DNA of 48,920 nucleotides from an uncultured Bacteroidales bacterium (GTDB lineage Bacteria; Bacteroidota; Bacteroidia; Bacteroidales; Bacteroidaceae): assembly GCA_937906165.1 (NCBI GenBank), contig CALCYA010000107.1:1-48920 (forward strand). Reading direction: 5' to 3'. The notes below the pieces were generated by a model. The model searched no databases and was not told the DNA's origin. It was given only the letters and a program-made list of their open reading frames with translations. How positions within the stretch are numbered: position 1 is the first letter of the stretch; each line of letters begins with the position of its first letter. The position numbers were made by a program, and so were the translations under genes. This document shows, piece after piece, positions 1-6,807 of the stretch.

Positions 1-199
1 GACTATTGCTGCAAAAGCTCCCTAAGTCGAATCAGACGATTCCCTGTGCCATCATGGCCTTGGTGACTTTGAGTCACTTTTGCTTTCCGCACCCCACGCG
101 GCACCACCTTCGGCGTTGCTTCGCGTGACTATTGCTGCAAAAGCTCCCTAAGTCGAATCAGACGATTCCCTGTGCCATCATTGCTTTGGCGACTTTGAG
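1..199. repeat. Direct repeat duplicating the 3' end of gdhA
   Basis: Positions 1-73 and 127-199 are near-identical copies of a 73-bp sequence, 126 bp apart. The right copy holds the last 14 codons of gdhA, its stop codon and 31 bp of downstream DNA. The left copy repeats the end of the same reading frame with a few substitutions, so it is a gene-tail fossil. Because the left copy begins exactly at the window edge, it may extend further out. The 53 bp between the copies show no open frame of note. Confidence 0.85.
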
Positions 200-1492
200 G
201 AAGCCTGCAACGTTCGCGCCCTTTACATAGTCGATGTAGCCATCCTCGCGTGTGCCGTATTTTACACAGGCACTGTGGATGTTATGCATGATCTCGTGGA
301 GCATCTGGTCTACCTTTGTGCTGCTCCAGTTGAGCTTTCCTGAGTTCTGGCTCATCTCAAGGCCTGATACCGATACACCGCCGGCATTCGATGCCTTGCC
401 CGGAGCATAAAGGATCCTGGCCTCCTGGAATACGTGGATTGCCTCTGGAGTAGAAGGCATGTTTGCGCCCTCGGAAACGGCAATCACTCCGTTTGCTACA
501 AGTGCTCTTGCCTCGTCGCCGTTAATCTCGTTCTGTGTAGCCGAAGGCAGTGCAATGTCTCCCTTCTCGCACCATGGACGGGCATTCTCCACATACTTGC
601 AGCCGTATTTGTCGGCATACTCCTTGATACGGCCACGACGCACGTTCTTCAGCTCCATAATGAAGTCGAGCTTCTCGCGGTCAATACCCTCCGGGTCATA
701 TATGTAGCCGTTGGAGTCACTCATTGTAACAACCTTTCCGCCCAACTGGATAATCTTCTCAACAGTGTACTGTGCCACATTGCCGGAACCTGATACAAGG
801 CAAGTCTTGCCTACGATGCTGTCACCGCGTGTGCCCAACATCTCCTGCAGGAAGTAGATGTTGCCATAGCCTGTTGCCTCGGGGCGGATAAGTGAACCTC
901 CGAACTCAAGACCCTTACCGGTGAATACTCCGTTGAACTCACGTGTCAGTTTCTTGTACATTCCGAACATATAACCGACCTCGCGGCCGCCAACACCGAT
1001 ATCACCTGCAGGTACGTCCATCTCAGGGCCTATGTTACGCCACAACTCTGTAATGAACGCCTGACAGAAACGCATGACCTCGTTGTCGCTCTTTCCCTTC
1101 GGGTCAAAGTCCGAACCACCCTTTGCACCTCCCATAGGAAGAGTAGTGAGGGAGTTCTTGAATGTCTGTTCGAAAGCGAGGTACTTGAGAATACCTACGT
1201 TTACCGATGGATGGAAACGGATACCGCCCTTGTAGGGGCCAATGGCGTTGTTGTGCTGTACACGGTAACCGGTGTTAACCTGGACCTTGCCATTGTCGTC
1301 AACCCATGTGACGCGGAATGTGAATATACGGTCGGGGATACAGAGCCTCTCGATGAGGTTGTTTGCCTCGAACTCGGGGTGCTTGTTGTACTCCTCCTCA
1401 ATAGAGTTCAGCACCTCTTCAACAGCCTGGAAATACTCAGGCTCATGTGGAAACTTTTTCTTCAGATTCTCAAGTGTAGTCGCTACTTTCAT
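158..1492 (-). CDS. gdhA: NADP-type glutamate dehydrogenase
   Basis: Catalyses reversible reductive amination of 2-oxoglutarate with ammonia to glutamate, the main low-affinity ammonium assimilation step in Bacteroidales. The 444 residues match the hexameric bacterial family. The substrate lysine lies in PMGGAKGGSDFDP (about 120-133), and the glycine-rich nucleotide loop is VSGSGNVAQYTVEK (about 233-246). The C-terminal half contains the conserved SNAGGVSVSGLEMSQN segment. It starts at the ATG at 1490-1492, with a TAnnTTTG-type box about 32 bp upstream. It appears monocistronic. The last codons are duplicated just beyond the stop. Coenzyme preference (NADP rather than NAD) is inferred from overall similarity. 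Confidence 0.97.
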   Translation of the reverse strand: MKVATTLENLKKKFPHEPEYFQAVEEVLNSIEEEYNKHPEFEANNLIERLCIPDRIFTFRVTWVDDNGKVQVNTGYRVQHNNAIGPYKGGIRFHPSVNVGILKYLAFEQTFKNSLTTLPMGGAKGGSDFDPKGKSDNEVMRFCQAFITELWRNIGPEMDVPAGDIGVGGREVGYMFGMYKKLTREFNGVFTGKGLEFGGSLIRPEATGYGNIYFLQEMLGTRGDSIVGKTCLVSGSGNVAQYTVEKIIQLGGKVVTMSDSNGYIYDPEGIDREKLDFIMELKNVRRGRIKEYADKYGCKYVENARPWCEKGDIALPSATQNEINGDEARALVANGVIAVSEGANMPSTPEAIHVFQEARILYAPGKASNAGGVSVSGLEMSQNSGKLNWSSTKVDQMLHEIMHNIHSACVKYGTREDGYIDYVKGANVAGFLKVAKAMMAQGIV

Positions 1493-1523
1493 ATGATTAT
1501 GTGTTATATTTCTTTTTGGCGTC

Positions 1524-1531
1524 GCAAAAAT
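1524..1531 (-). promoter_or_regulatory. Candidate -7 box for gdhA
   Basis: The minus strand reads TATTTTTG, a match to TAnnTTTG, 32 bp upstream of the gdhA ATG. No clear -33 TTTG stands at the usual spacing, so the assignment rests on the -7 box and position only. Confidence 0.4.
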
Positions 1532-1721
1532 AGCAATATAGTTTTAAAAAATAAAGAAATGTAAGCGTTTTTTTGAAATAACAAGAAAAAAGTCTGTTTT
1601 GTTCAACGAAAGGAAGAAAAAGTCAAGTGATTGTGTAAAAAGGGGAGAAAAATGTCTTTTTGTAAAAAGGCCTTGGCTGAAAAGACAAAATGGGCGAAAG
1701 GCGATAATCTTAAACAGCTTC

Positions 1722-2411
1722 TTAGATACCGTTATAGGTATACGCAAGGGTAAAGATGCTTGTCCTGCAGCTGCAACCCTGCTGTATTGCCGATGCACAG
1801 TTGGCAAGTGTGGCTCCTGTTGTGAGGATGTCGTCAATGAGCAGAATATGCTTGCCCTCAATGAGTGAGGCATCAGCCAATGCAAAGATACCTTCTACGT
1901 TCTTCCACCTTTCGTCGCGGTTCTTGTGTGTCTGTGTTTCGTTTGATGTGGCACGCATAACAGCACCTTTTATTACAGGTATTCCTGTTGCACGCGAGAG
2001 TCCTGCCGCAATGTAGTCGCACTGGTTATATCCGCGTTTCCTCTCCTTCTTTTTTGAGAGCGGTAACGGCACTATGGCATCTATGCCGTCAAAGAAACCG
2101 CTCACGGCAATCTCCTTTGCTGCAAGGTAGGCAAATCGTTCTCCCACCTCGGGGTGGTTCTTGTACTTCAGCCGGTGGATGATGTTGTTGTAAGGCGATT
2201 GCTTATGGTAATATATGAACGAGGTTGCACGCTCAATCTCTATCTTACCCCAGAAAGTCTTTTCAATCTCCTCAAGATGTATCTTCTCAATCTTGGGCAG
2301 TGAATTGAGGCAGTTGACGCAGATATCCTTCTCCTGTGGGGAGAGGAGCTCACCGCATACAACGCAGTAGCGCGGGAATATCAGGTCTATGAGGTCAGAA
2401 ATCCATTTCAT
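1722..2411 (-). CDS. ComF family phosphoribosyltransferase-like protein
   Basis: A 229-residue ComF/GntX-type protein. The N-terminus has a four-cysteine zinc-ribbon pattern (Cys16, Cys19, Cys31, Cys34), and the C-terminus carries a PRPP-binding motif, ILLIDDILTTGAT (about 189-201), typical of type I phosphoribosyltransferases. ComF proteins are linked to DNA uptake in naturally competent bacteria, where they act in the cytoplasm on incoming single strands; in Bacteroidales the role is not established. The start codon overlaps the end of recX by 17 bp, which implies translational coupling and a shared DNA-processing theme. It is the last gene of the prmC-recX-comF operon. Confidence 0.85.
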   Translation of the reverse strand: MKWISDLIDLIFPRYCVVCGELLSPQEKDICVNCLNSLPKIEKIHLEEIEKTFWGKIEIERATSFIYYHKQSPYNNIIHRLKYKNHPEVGERFAYLAAKEIAVSGFFDGIDAIVPLPLSKKKERKRGYNQCDYIAAGLSRATGIPVIKGAVMRATSNETQTHKNRDERWKNVEGIFALADASLIEGKHILLIDDILTTGATLANCASAIQQGCSCRTSIFTLAYTYNGI

Positions 2412-2871
2412 CGCCGATGTAGTTCAATGCTTTGAAAATGAGGGACGGTTCGTAGCCACGGCTTGCCGCATGGCGTATTATCTTCTGCTTTGCATCGCGG
2501 TCATCCTTGCCTTTGAGTTCCTTGCGCTTGGCTGCAATGACCTCGGCGAGGCTTGTCGTGTACTGCTCATCGTCGATGTTGTCAATAGCCTCGTTTACCA
2601 GTTCGCGTGGCAACCGCTTCTCGCTCAATGCTGCCCTTATCTTGATGCGTCCCCAACGGTTGAAGCGCACTTTGTCATTGACAAAAGCGCGGCAGTAACG
2701 TGCCTCGTTGATGAACCCCTCGCTTGTGAGTCTCTCGATGATAGAGCGGTGCTCTCCTTGTGGCACACCCCATGCAGTGAGTTTTGCTGTAACCTCACTC
2801 ACACAACGCTCGCACAGCGTACAGTACGCCGCGGCCTTGTTCAGCGCTTCTCCTGGGGTAAGTTCTTTCAT
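2395..2871 (-). CDS. recX: Regulatory protein RecX
   Basis: RecX binds RecA filaments and modulates recombination and SOS activity. The 158 residues are the usual length and consist of the repeated three-helix units of the family: an early CERCVSEVTAKL helix, then IERLTSEGFINEARYCRAFV and the following KVRFNRWGRIKIRAAL segment, which is the strongest RecX hallmark. It sits between prmC (18 bp upstream) and comF (17-bp overlap). recA is not in the window. A TATA-free short gap and the same orientation support one transcript. Confidence 0.92.
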   Translation of the reverse strand: MKELTPGEALNKAAAYCTLCERCVSEVTAKLTAWGVPQGEHRSIIERLTSEGFINEARYCRAFVNDKVRFNRWGRIKIRAALSEKRLPRELVNEAIDNIDDEQYTTSLAEVIAAKRKELKGKDDRDAKQKIIRHAASRGYEPSLIFKALNYIGDEMDF

Positions 2872-2889
2872 GTTTTTTATATTGTGCCC

Positions 2890-3762
2890 TTATCTTAGGG
2901 GAGCTGTCTGTTTACAGACTGAAGGTTTTTTTCTCGTGGCTTTAATCATCCTGTCGTTTTCTGCAAAATCCTTACGCAGTTCAATGCCGGTGTAACCTAA
3001 GCCGGCGAGCATCTCCACCGTTTCTGCTCCGTGGGCGCGGTTTATTTCAAAATAGAGGGTTCCGCCGGGCTTCAAAAGTGTCAAGCCTTTATTTGCTATC
3101 GTGCGGTAGAATAGCAACGGGTCGCTGTCGGGCACAAAGAGGGCTGTGTGCGGCTCCCAGTCAAGCACGTTGGAGTGCATTGCGCTCTTCTCGTTCTCTT
3201 TTATGTAGGGCGGGTTGCTCACGATAATGTCGAACTGTTTTTCTTGTGGCCGGTATGCGAGGATGTCTACCTGCTCAAAGAGAACTTCTGTACCATTGCT
3301 ACGGCTGTTCTCTGTGGCAACGGCGAGGGCTTCGTTTGATATGTCCCACGCTGTCACTTTGCTCTGTGGCATCTTGTTTGCAAGGCTCACAGCTATGCAT
3401 CCGCTGCCGGTGCCTATGTCCAGGATTCTCTCATTGCCGGTGGCTTCACTTGCTACCCATTCCACAAGCTCGCTTGTCTCGGGGCGCGGGATAAGGGTTG
3501 CTGGGGTTACCTTGAACCTCAGTCCGCAAAAATCGCTGTAGCCTTGTATGTACTGGATGGGCTCATACTTCTGCAGGCGCTTGATGGCGTCTGCAAGAGT
3601 GGCTTCCTGCTCGTGGGTGAGTTCAATATTGTCTTTTAGAAAGAATGTCATCTGCGGAATGCCGAGTATCTCGGTTGCGATGATGCGTGTGAGCGCAGTG
3701 ATTTCCCCGACAGGATAACTGTCGGTGAGTCCTCCTTTTATCCTGTTTGCAATGGTTATCAT
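2890..3762 (-). CDS. prmC: Release factor glutamine methyltransferase PrmC
   Basis: N5-methylates the glutamine of the GGQ motif in release factors RF1 and RF2, using S-adenosylmethionine. The SAM loop is DIGTGSGCIAVS (about 115-126), the catalytic NPPY is at 183-186 in IIVSNPPYIKENE, and the family sequence IPRPETSELV precedes the SAM fold. With the ATG at 3762 the protein has 290 residues, close to the family norm. The frame stays open for 64 more codons to 3954, but a convincing promoter lies inside that extension (3827-3855) and the extra residues look unlike PrmC, so the longer start is rejected. First gene of the prmC-recX-comF operon. Confidence 0.93.
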   Translation of the reverse strand: MITIANRIKGGLTDSYPVGEITALTRIIATEILGIPQMTFFLKDNIELTHEQEATLADAIKRLQKYEPIQYIQGYSDFCGLRFKVTPATLIPRPETSELVEWVASEATGNERILDIGTGSGCIAVSLANKMPQSKVTAWDISNEALAVATENSRSNGTEVLFEQVDILAYRPQEKQFDIIVSNPPYIKENEKSAMHSNVLDWEPHTALFVPDSDPLLFYRTIANKGLTLLKPGGTLYFEINRAHGAETVEMLAGLGYTGIELRKDFAENDRMIKATRKKPSVCKQTAPLR

Positions 3763-3826
3763 CGGGTGAATTTGTTTTGTAAAACCATTAGGATACAATT
3801 TTTGTTTATTACACAATTTATCTCCA

Positions 3827-3856
3827 CAAAGATAGGGCTTTAAATTGTAAAACAAT
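3827..3856 (-). promoter_or_regulatory. Promoter of the prmC-recX-comF operon
   Basis: Read on the minus strand, a TTG at 3855-3853 is followed after 18 nt by TATCTTTG (3834-3827), matching the Bacteroidota housekeeping consensus. Transcription would start near 3820, about 58 nt before the prmC ATG at 3762. This also fixes the start of prmC. Confidence 0.65.
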
Positions 3857-3975
3857 GAAAACTCCTTTTTAAATATATTCAGGTTCCATCGGTTATATGT
3901 GAGAAACGATATTCCACGTGGCATTAGTCGTGTGCTGAATCTTACGACTTCCAACGCGAATCTGTTTATATAATT

Positions 3976-4005
3976 TTTGTTTATGTGATTAAATGACTAC
4001 ATTTG
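3976..4005 (+). promoter_or_regulatory. Promoter of the Crp/Fnr-type regulator
   Basis: TTTG at 3976-3979, 18 nt, then TACATTTG at 3998-4005: a near-ideal housekeeping promoter. The start site would be near 4012, giving a leader of about 190 nt before the regulator ATG at 4204. That leader holds a possible 29-codon upstream reading frame (4105-4194). Confidence 0.65.
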
Positions 4006-4203
4006 CACTGTTACTATGTGAATATACTAAAATATGGATTTGGTCGTAATTTCTCTATTTTGGACTTTATCACAAATCGTTCGACCGGCGAGCTCAACTG
4101 TCAGATGAAAAGAGTGGTCATACTACATTTTCCTATTCCGCAAAAAAGCATAGATTTGAATCCGAAATTGAAACAAAACATTGGATATAAATAAATTGAG
4201 CCT

Positions 4204-4851
4204 ATGAGTATTCAATTTGATGTTGCAAAACAGATAATAGAGGAAGTCTGTCCCAATCGCAAACTAAAGCTGGAGAATATTCGCCTCTTTGCAGAGATTA
4301 TTCAACCTAAAAAATATCAGAAAGGCGATGTTATCCTAAATGACGGTGATATTTGTAATTGCCTGTATTATATCGAGAAGGGACTTGTTAGACAACATTA
4401 TCTGAAGCACGATAAGGATGTGATTGAACATTTAGCATGTGAGAGAGATGTTGTTTGGTGTATCGACAGCTATTTTAACCGTGAGCCGACACATCTTATG
4501 ATGGATGCTGTGGAGAAAAGTGTTCTATGGGAAATCCCTCGTGATATAATGGAGGAACTTTCTGATACTAATGGTGATATCGCTTATCTTTATCGCAGAT
4601 TTTTTGAAAATTCCTTAATGTTATCACAATTAAAGGCTGATATTTTACGTTTCGAGTCGGCAAATGACAGATATGTCAGATTGCAGCAACATTTTCCTGA
4701 AATTACTAAAAGAGCACCTTTGACATTGATTGCTTCGTATCTTCAGATGACATTGGAAACGTTAAGCAGAGTGCGTGCGTCAATAGCTAATGCAGAGAGC
4801 AAATTGACTATTAGGACTAACATCAAAACAGGTCAGGATATGGAGTCCTGA
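4204..4851 (+). CDS. Crp/Fnr family transcriptional regulator
   Basis: The 215 residues have an N-terminal cyclic-nucleotide-binding-like beta-roll (about 15-130; hallmark GDVILNDGDICNCLYYIEKG), a dimerisation helix rich in LSQLKADILRF, and a C-terminal winged helix-turn-helix (about 165-200; LIASYLQMTLETLSRVRA). No iron-sulfur cysteine set typical of Fnr is visible, and the arginine-serine signature of true cAMP sites is not obvious, so the ligand is unknown. It is more AT-rich than its neighbours and faces a row of micropeptide genes on the opposite strand. Its last six codons and stop are built into a terminator hairpin. Neighbouring peptide genes are possible targets, by position only. 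Confidence 0.9.
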   Translation: MSIQFDVAKQIIEEVCPNRKLKLENIRLFAEIIQPKKYQKGDVILNDGDICNCLYYIEKGLVRQHYLKHDKDVIEHLACERDVVWCIDSYFNREPTHLMMDAVEKSVLWEIPRDIMEELSDTNGDIAYLYRRFFENSLMLSQLKADILRFESANDRYVRLQQHFPEITKRAPLTLIASYLQMTLETLSRVRASIANAESKLTIRTNIKTGQDMES

Positions 4852-4858
4852 CCTGTTT
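4826..4858. terminator. Hairpin terminator overlapping the end of the regulator gene
   Basis: A 13-bp perfect stem (4826-4838 with 4846-4858) and a 7-nt loop; the TGA stop at 4849-4851 lies in the 3' arm. Only a short T run follows on the plus strand. On the minus strand the 5' flank gives a T run, so it could also stop transcripts from the micropeptide row. Confidence 0.7.
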
Positions 4859-4895
4859 CGTCTACTAATTCTAAAAGCTATGGATATATAATTTT

Positions 4896-5051
4896 TTAGT
4901 CTTCATCATAATCGTATTCATCAAAGTCATCATTATCGTCATAATCAACCGCATCTCTTTCATCAAAGCAGTTATCAGAAATATATACCGCATTCGAGAG
5001 ATTGTTCCTAAAGCCATAAATGTAGGGTCTACATGAGATGATTTTTTTCAT
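4896..5051 (-). CDS. Small acidic protein, 51 codons (micropeptide row, gene 3)
   Basis: Unrecognised. It encodes a 51-residue product that begins MKKIISCRPYIYGFRNN, has a second cysteine near residue 32, and ends in a stretch of about 20 residues that is mostly Asp, Glu and Tyr. The opening MKKI is shared with the two micropeptides upstream at 5297-5419 and 5512-5643, and a C...FxN pattern follows, so it may be a diverged member with an acidic tail. No signal peptide or membrane segment. No strong ribosome-binding site is visible, which is common in this phylum. It could instead be a chance frame; the biased acidic composition and matched start argue against that. Confidence 0.5.
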   Translation of the reverse strand: MKKIISCRPYIYGFRNNLSNAVYISDNCFDERDAVDYDDNDDFDEYDYDED

Positions 5052-5116
5052 AATTTTATTTGTTCTTGCAATTTTACAATGTAGGTGACTTGTTTAATCT
5101 CGATAATCAAGGCAAA

Positions 5117-5237
5117 CTAAAAAGTGAGTATATACCATATGGATGTTGGATATTTGGTGTAAGTTAAAGCAACTATGTATATTCAAATCTCATATAATAA
5201 TCACTTTTTAGTAAGCCACAAACAATAATTAACCTTA
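5117..5237 (-). pseudogene. Possible decayed copy of the micropeptide gene
   Basis: Between the second and third micropeptide genes, the minus strand has an AAGGT at about 5237-5233 like those preceding the intact copies. About 80 nt further on (5152-5117) a frame reads YPTSIWYILTF followed by a stop, resembling the CPTGMxPxFxN core. The start codon is absent and the frame is interrupted by stops. The spacing from AAGGT to the core fits the intact copies (63-84 nt). Weak evidence, since only part of the motif is kept. Confidence 0.25.
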
Positions 5238-5296
5238 ATAATCTTTTACCTATTGCAAGTAAATCTTACATTTACTATGCATAAACCAAAACCTAT

Positions 5297-5419
5297 TTAC
5301 TTTCTTTTCTTGCTTGACTTAAAATTATAAAATACGGGGATCATACCGGTGGGGCACAAGTAATTTATTCTCAAACTGTTGTTGTTAACCATATTGGTCT
5401 TTTTTGCAATCTTTTTCAT
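5297..5419 (-). CDS. CPTGM-motif micropeptide, 40 residues (row gene 2)
   Basis: Unrecognised short gene. The product starts MKKIAKKTNMVNNN, contains the core LCPTGMIPVFYNF (about 21-33) and ends in a basic tail (KSSKKRK). A 123-bp frame alone would be weak, but the gene at 5512-5643 has the same start, the same preceding AGGT and the same core, while five of eight conserved core residues use different codons. That is the mark of selection on the peptide. A 6-bp hairpin (5436-5452) lies just upstream. No signal peptide and no maturation enzyme nearby. It could be a signalling peptide, a modified-peptide precursor, a toxin-like peptide or a small regulator; the sequence does not decide. Confidence 0.65.
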   Translation of the reverse strand: MKKIAKKTNMVNNNSLRINYLCPTGMIPVFYNFKSSKKRK

Positions 5420-5511
5420 ACCTTAAGTTGTTTAGCTCTTTAATGTAAAGAGTTGGTTAATACTAATTGTAATTGGTGATTGCTTTAAGTTTTATTGTTC
5501 CATTAGTCTGG

Positions 5512-5643
5512 TTAATTCTTGATCCGATTGTGGAATATCGGATTCATCCCGGTTGGACACCAAAAGTTGATATTGTTACACTTATTGGAATTTGCACTAT
5601 TATTAGCAAATACAGTACTTAAAAACATTTCAATCTTTTTCAT
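5512..5643 (-). CDS. CPTGM-motif micropeptide, 43 residues (row gene 1)
   Basis: Unrecognised short gene, first of the row in transcription order. The product begins MKKIEMFLSTVFANN, is Asn-rich in the middle, has the core FWCPTGMNPIFHN (about 27-39) and a short basic end. Two cysteines (22 and 29). It pairs with the gene at 5297-5419 through an identical translation-start context (AGGT-ATG-AAAAAGATTG) and the CPTGMxPxFxN core with synonymous codon changes. GGAAAGG just before the ATG could act as a ribosome-binding site. A TAnnTTTG-like box at 5658-5651 lies only 8 bp upstream of the ATG, and a second one at 5824-5817. Confidence 0.65.
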   Translation of the reverse strand: MKKIEMFLSTVFANNSANSNKCNNINFWCPTGMNPIFHNRIKN

Positions 5644-5972
5644 ACCTTTCCAAATTTAGTTCCTCCGAAGAGGGGTTTATACTCATTTTTCTTATTTGAC
5701 AATTTGATATTATTATCACAGCAATCACCAATATTTATTTATTCAAATCGTCGTTTTGTAGTCATCTGTCATGGCTTTTTCTTTGTTTTATGTTATTCTG
5801 TTTTGTTTTTCTGGTGCAAATGTATATCGGTTCTTTCTTGTTCACAGCAACATTTGTGCTAAAAAACAGATTTTAGCTGAATTATTTGATATTTGTCAAA
5901 TGGATGTTTGTTTCAGAGTTTTGTTCGGGTGTTTTTATGTTTTATATGAATGTCGGGTAGTATGTGAATGTA
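5644..5972 (-). other. AT-rich leader and promoter region of the micropeptide row
   Basis: No convincing gene on either strand. On the minus strand, TACATTTG (5824-5817) is a good -7 box with a poorly placed -33 TTG, giving a leader of about 170 nt to the first micropeptide. A second box, TAAATTTG (5658-5651), would give a nearly leaderless transcript. The plus-strand frame at 5771-6034 runs through the palindrome and has no homologous look; it is rejected. Confidence 0.4.
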
Positions 5973-6020
5973 AGACAAATCCCCCGAAAGTTTCAGCTGA
6001 AACTTTCGGGGGATTTGTCT
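5973..6020. terminator. Perfect 48-bp palindrome, likely terminator of the HAD phosphatase gene
   Basis: Two exact 24-bp inverted arms with no spacer, 19 bp beyond the stop of the HAD gene. It has a C/G-rich middle with AAAT/ATTT flanks, so as RNA it forms a long hairpin with a small terminal loop in either direction. Position suits termination of the minus-strand HAD gene and insulation from the micropeptide row. The perfect symmetry is longer than other terminators in the window. Confidence 0.75.
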
Positions 6021-6038
6021 ATAGTCGCTTCTAAAGAA

Positions 6039-6770
6039 TTACTTCAATGCTTCAAACAGTTTCTCCCATTCGTCACACAATGCCTGCATCGATGGGAATA
6101 CGAGGTTTGCTCCGGCTTTTGTGAGCACCTCTTCTTTCAGTGGGCCTGTGTTGGCTGCTATGGTGAAGAGTCCGGCTGCAACGCCTGCCGTAACGCCCAG
6201 CGGAGCGTTCTCTACAACGATAGCCTCATTGGGCCTGAGCCCTCCGCGCTCCAGTGCCAACAGGTAGGGGTCGGGGTAGGGCTTGCCGCGCTTCACGTTG
6301 AAGCTGCTTATGATGTGGTTCTCGTTGAAGAGCTCTGGGAAGTTGCCCTGTACACGTGAGAGCAGTGCGGGAGTGCCGCTGCCGGTGACAATCATGGGGG
6401 TGAGGCCACAAGCCTTTACCTTCTGTACCAGTTCTAATGCTCCCTGCATGCGTGGCGTAGGGGGGTAGGTGTCGAACACTTCGCACTTTGCCTTGCATAG
6501 CGAGTCGATGAGCTCCTGTGTGGCGGGCTTACCGAATTGTGCCATGCTTGCGGTGTTGATGGTGTCGGCACCGGTGCGTCCCTCGTTCATGTACACATCC
6601 TCGGGGGTGAAGTTGAAACCTGCCCGGGTCATCACCTTGGACCATGCGTCGGCGTGGTATGGCATTGAGTCGAACAGCACGCCGTCCATGTCGAACAATA
6701 CAGCACGCAACTGCAAGGCGCTGTGGCCCTGCAGTTGCTTATAGTCATTTATTGCTTTTGTGTAATCCAT
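6039..6770 (-). CDS. HAD-superfamily phosphatase/phosphoglucomutase-like protein
   Basis: A 243-residue HAD subfamily IA protein. Motif I is VLFDMDGVLFDS (about 24-35; nucleophile Asp27, acid/base Asp29), followed by a helical cap, motif II MIVTGSGT, motif III Lys in KRGKPYPDPYL and motif IV VVENAPLGVTAG. This layout is that of beta-phosphoglucomutases and sugar-phosphate phosphatases (YcjU, DOG types). It lies downstream of pgi but is separated by a 700-bp repeat block, so a shared operon is doubtful. Likely substrate is a hexose phosphate; the exact one cannot be read from sequence. Confidence 0.88.
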   Translation of the reverse strand: MDYTKAINDYKQLQGHSALQLRAVLFDMDGVLFDSMPYHADAWSKVMTRAGFNFTPEDVYMNEGRTGADTINTASMAQFGKPATQELIDSLCKAKCEVFDTYPPTPRMQGALELVQKVKACGLTPMIVTGSGTPALLSRVQGNFPELFNENHIISSFNVKRGKPYPDPYLLALERGGLRPNEAIVVENAPLGVTAGVAAGLFTIAANTGPLKEEVLTKAGANLVFPSMQALCDEWEKLFEALK

Positions 6771-6807
6771 TAAAGACTGTCTGAATTTTGTTTTGTTTGT
6801 CTATTAA

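Noticed and set aside
1599..1868. 89-codon plus-strand frame near the comF end
   Set aside because: Starts with TTG, overlaps comF antisense, and has no supporting motif or promoter.
3763..3954. 64-codon N-terminal extension of prmC
   Set aside because: A good promoter lies inside it and the shorter protein has the family length and start.
5771..6034. 87-codon plus-strand frame beside the palindrome
   Set aside because: It runs through the whole 48-bp palindrome, is rich in Phe and Cys from T-rich DNA, and has no homologue pattern or promoter.
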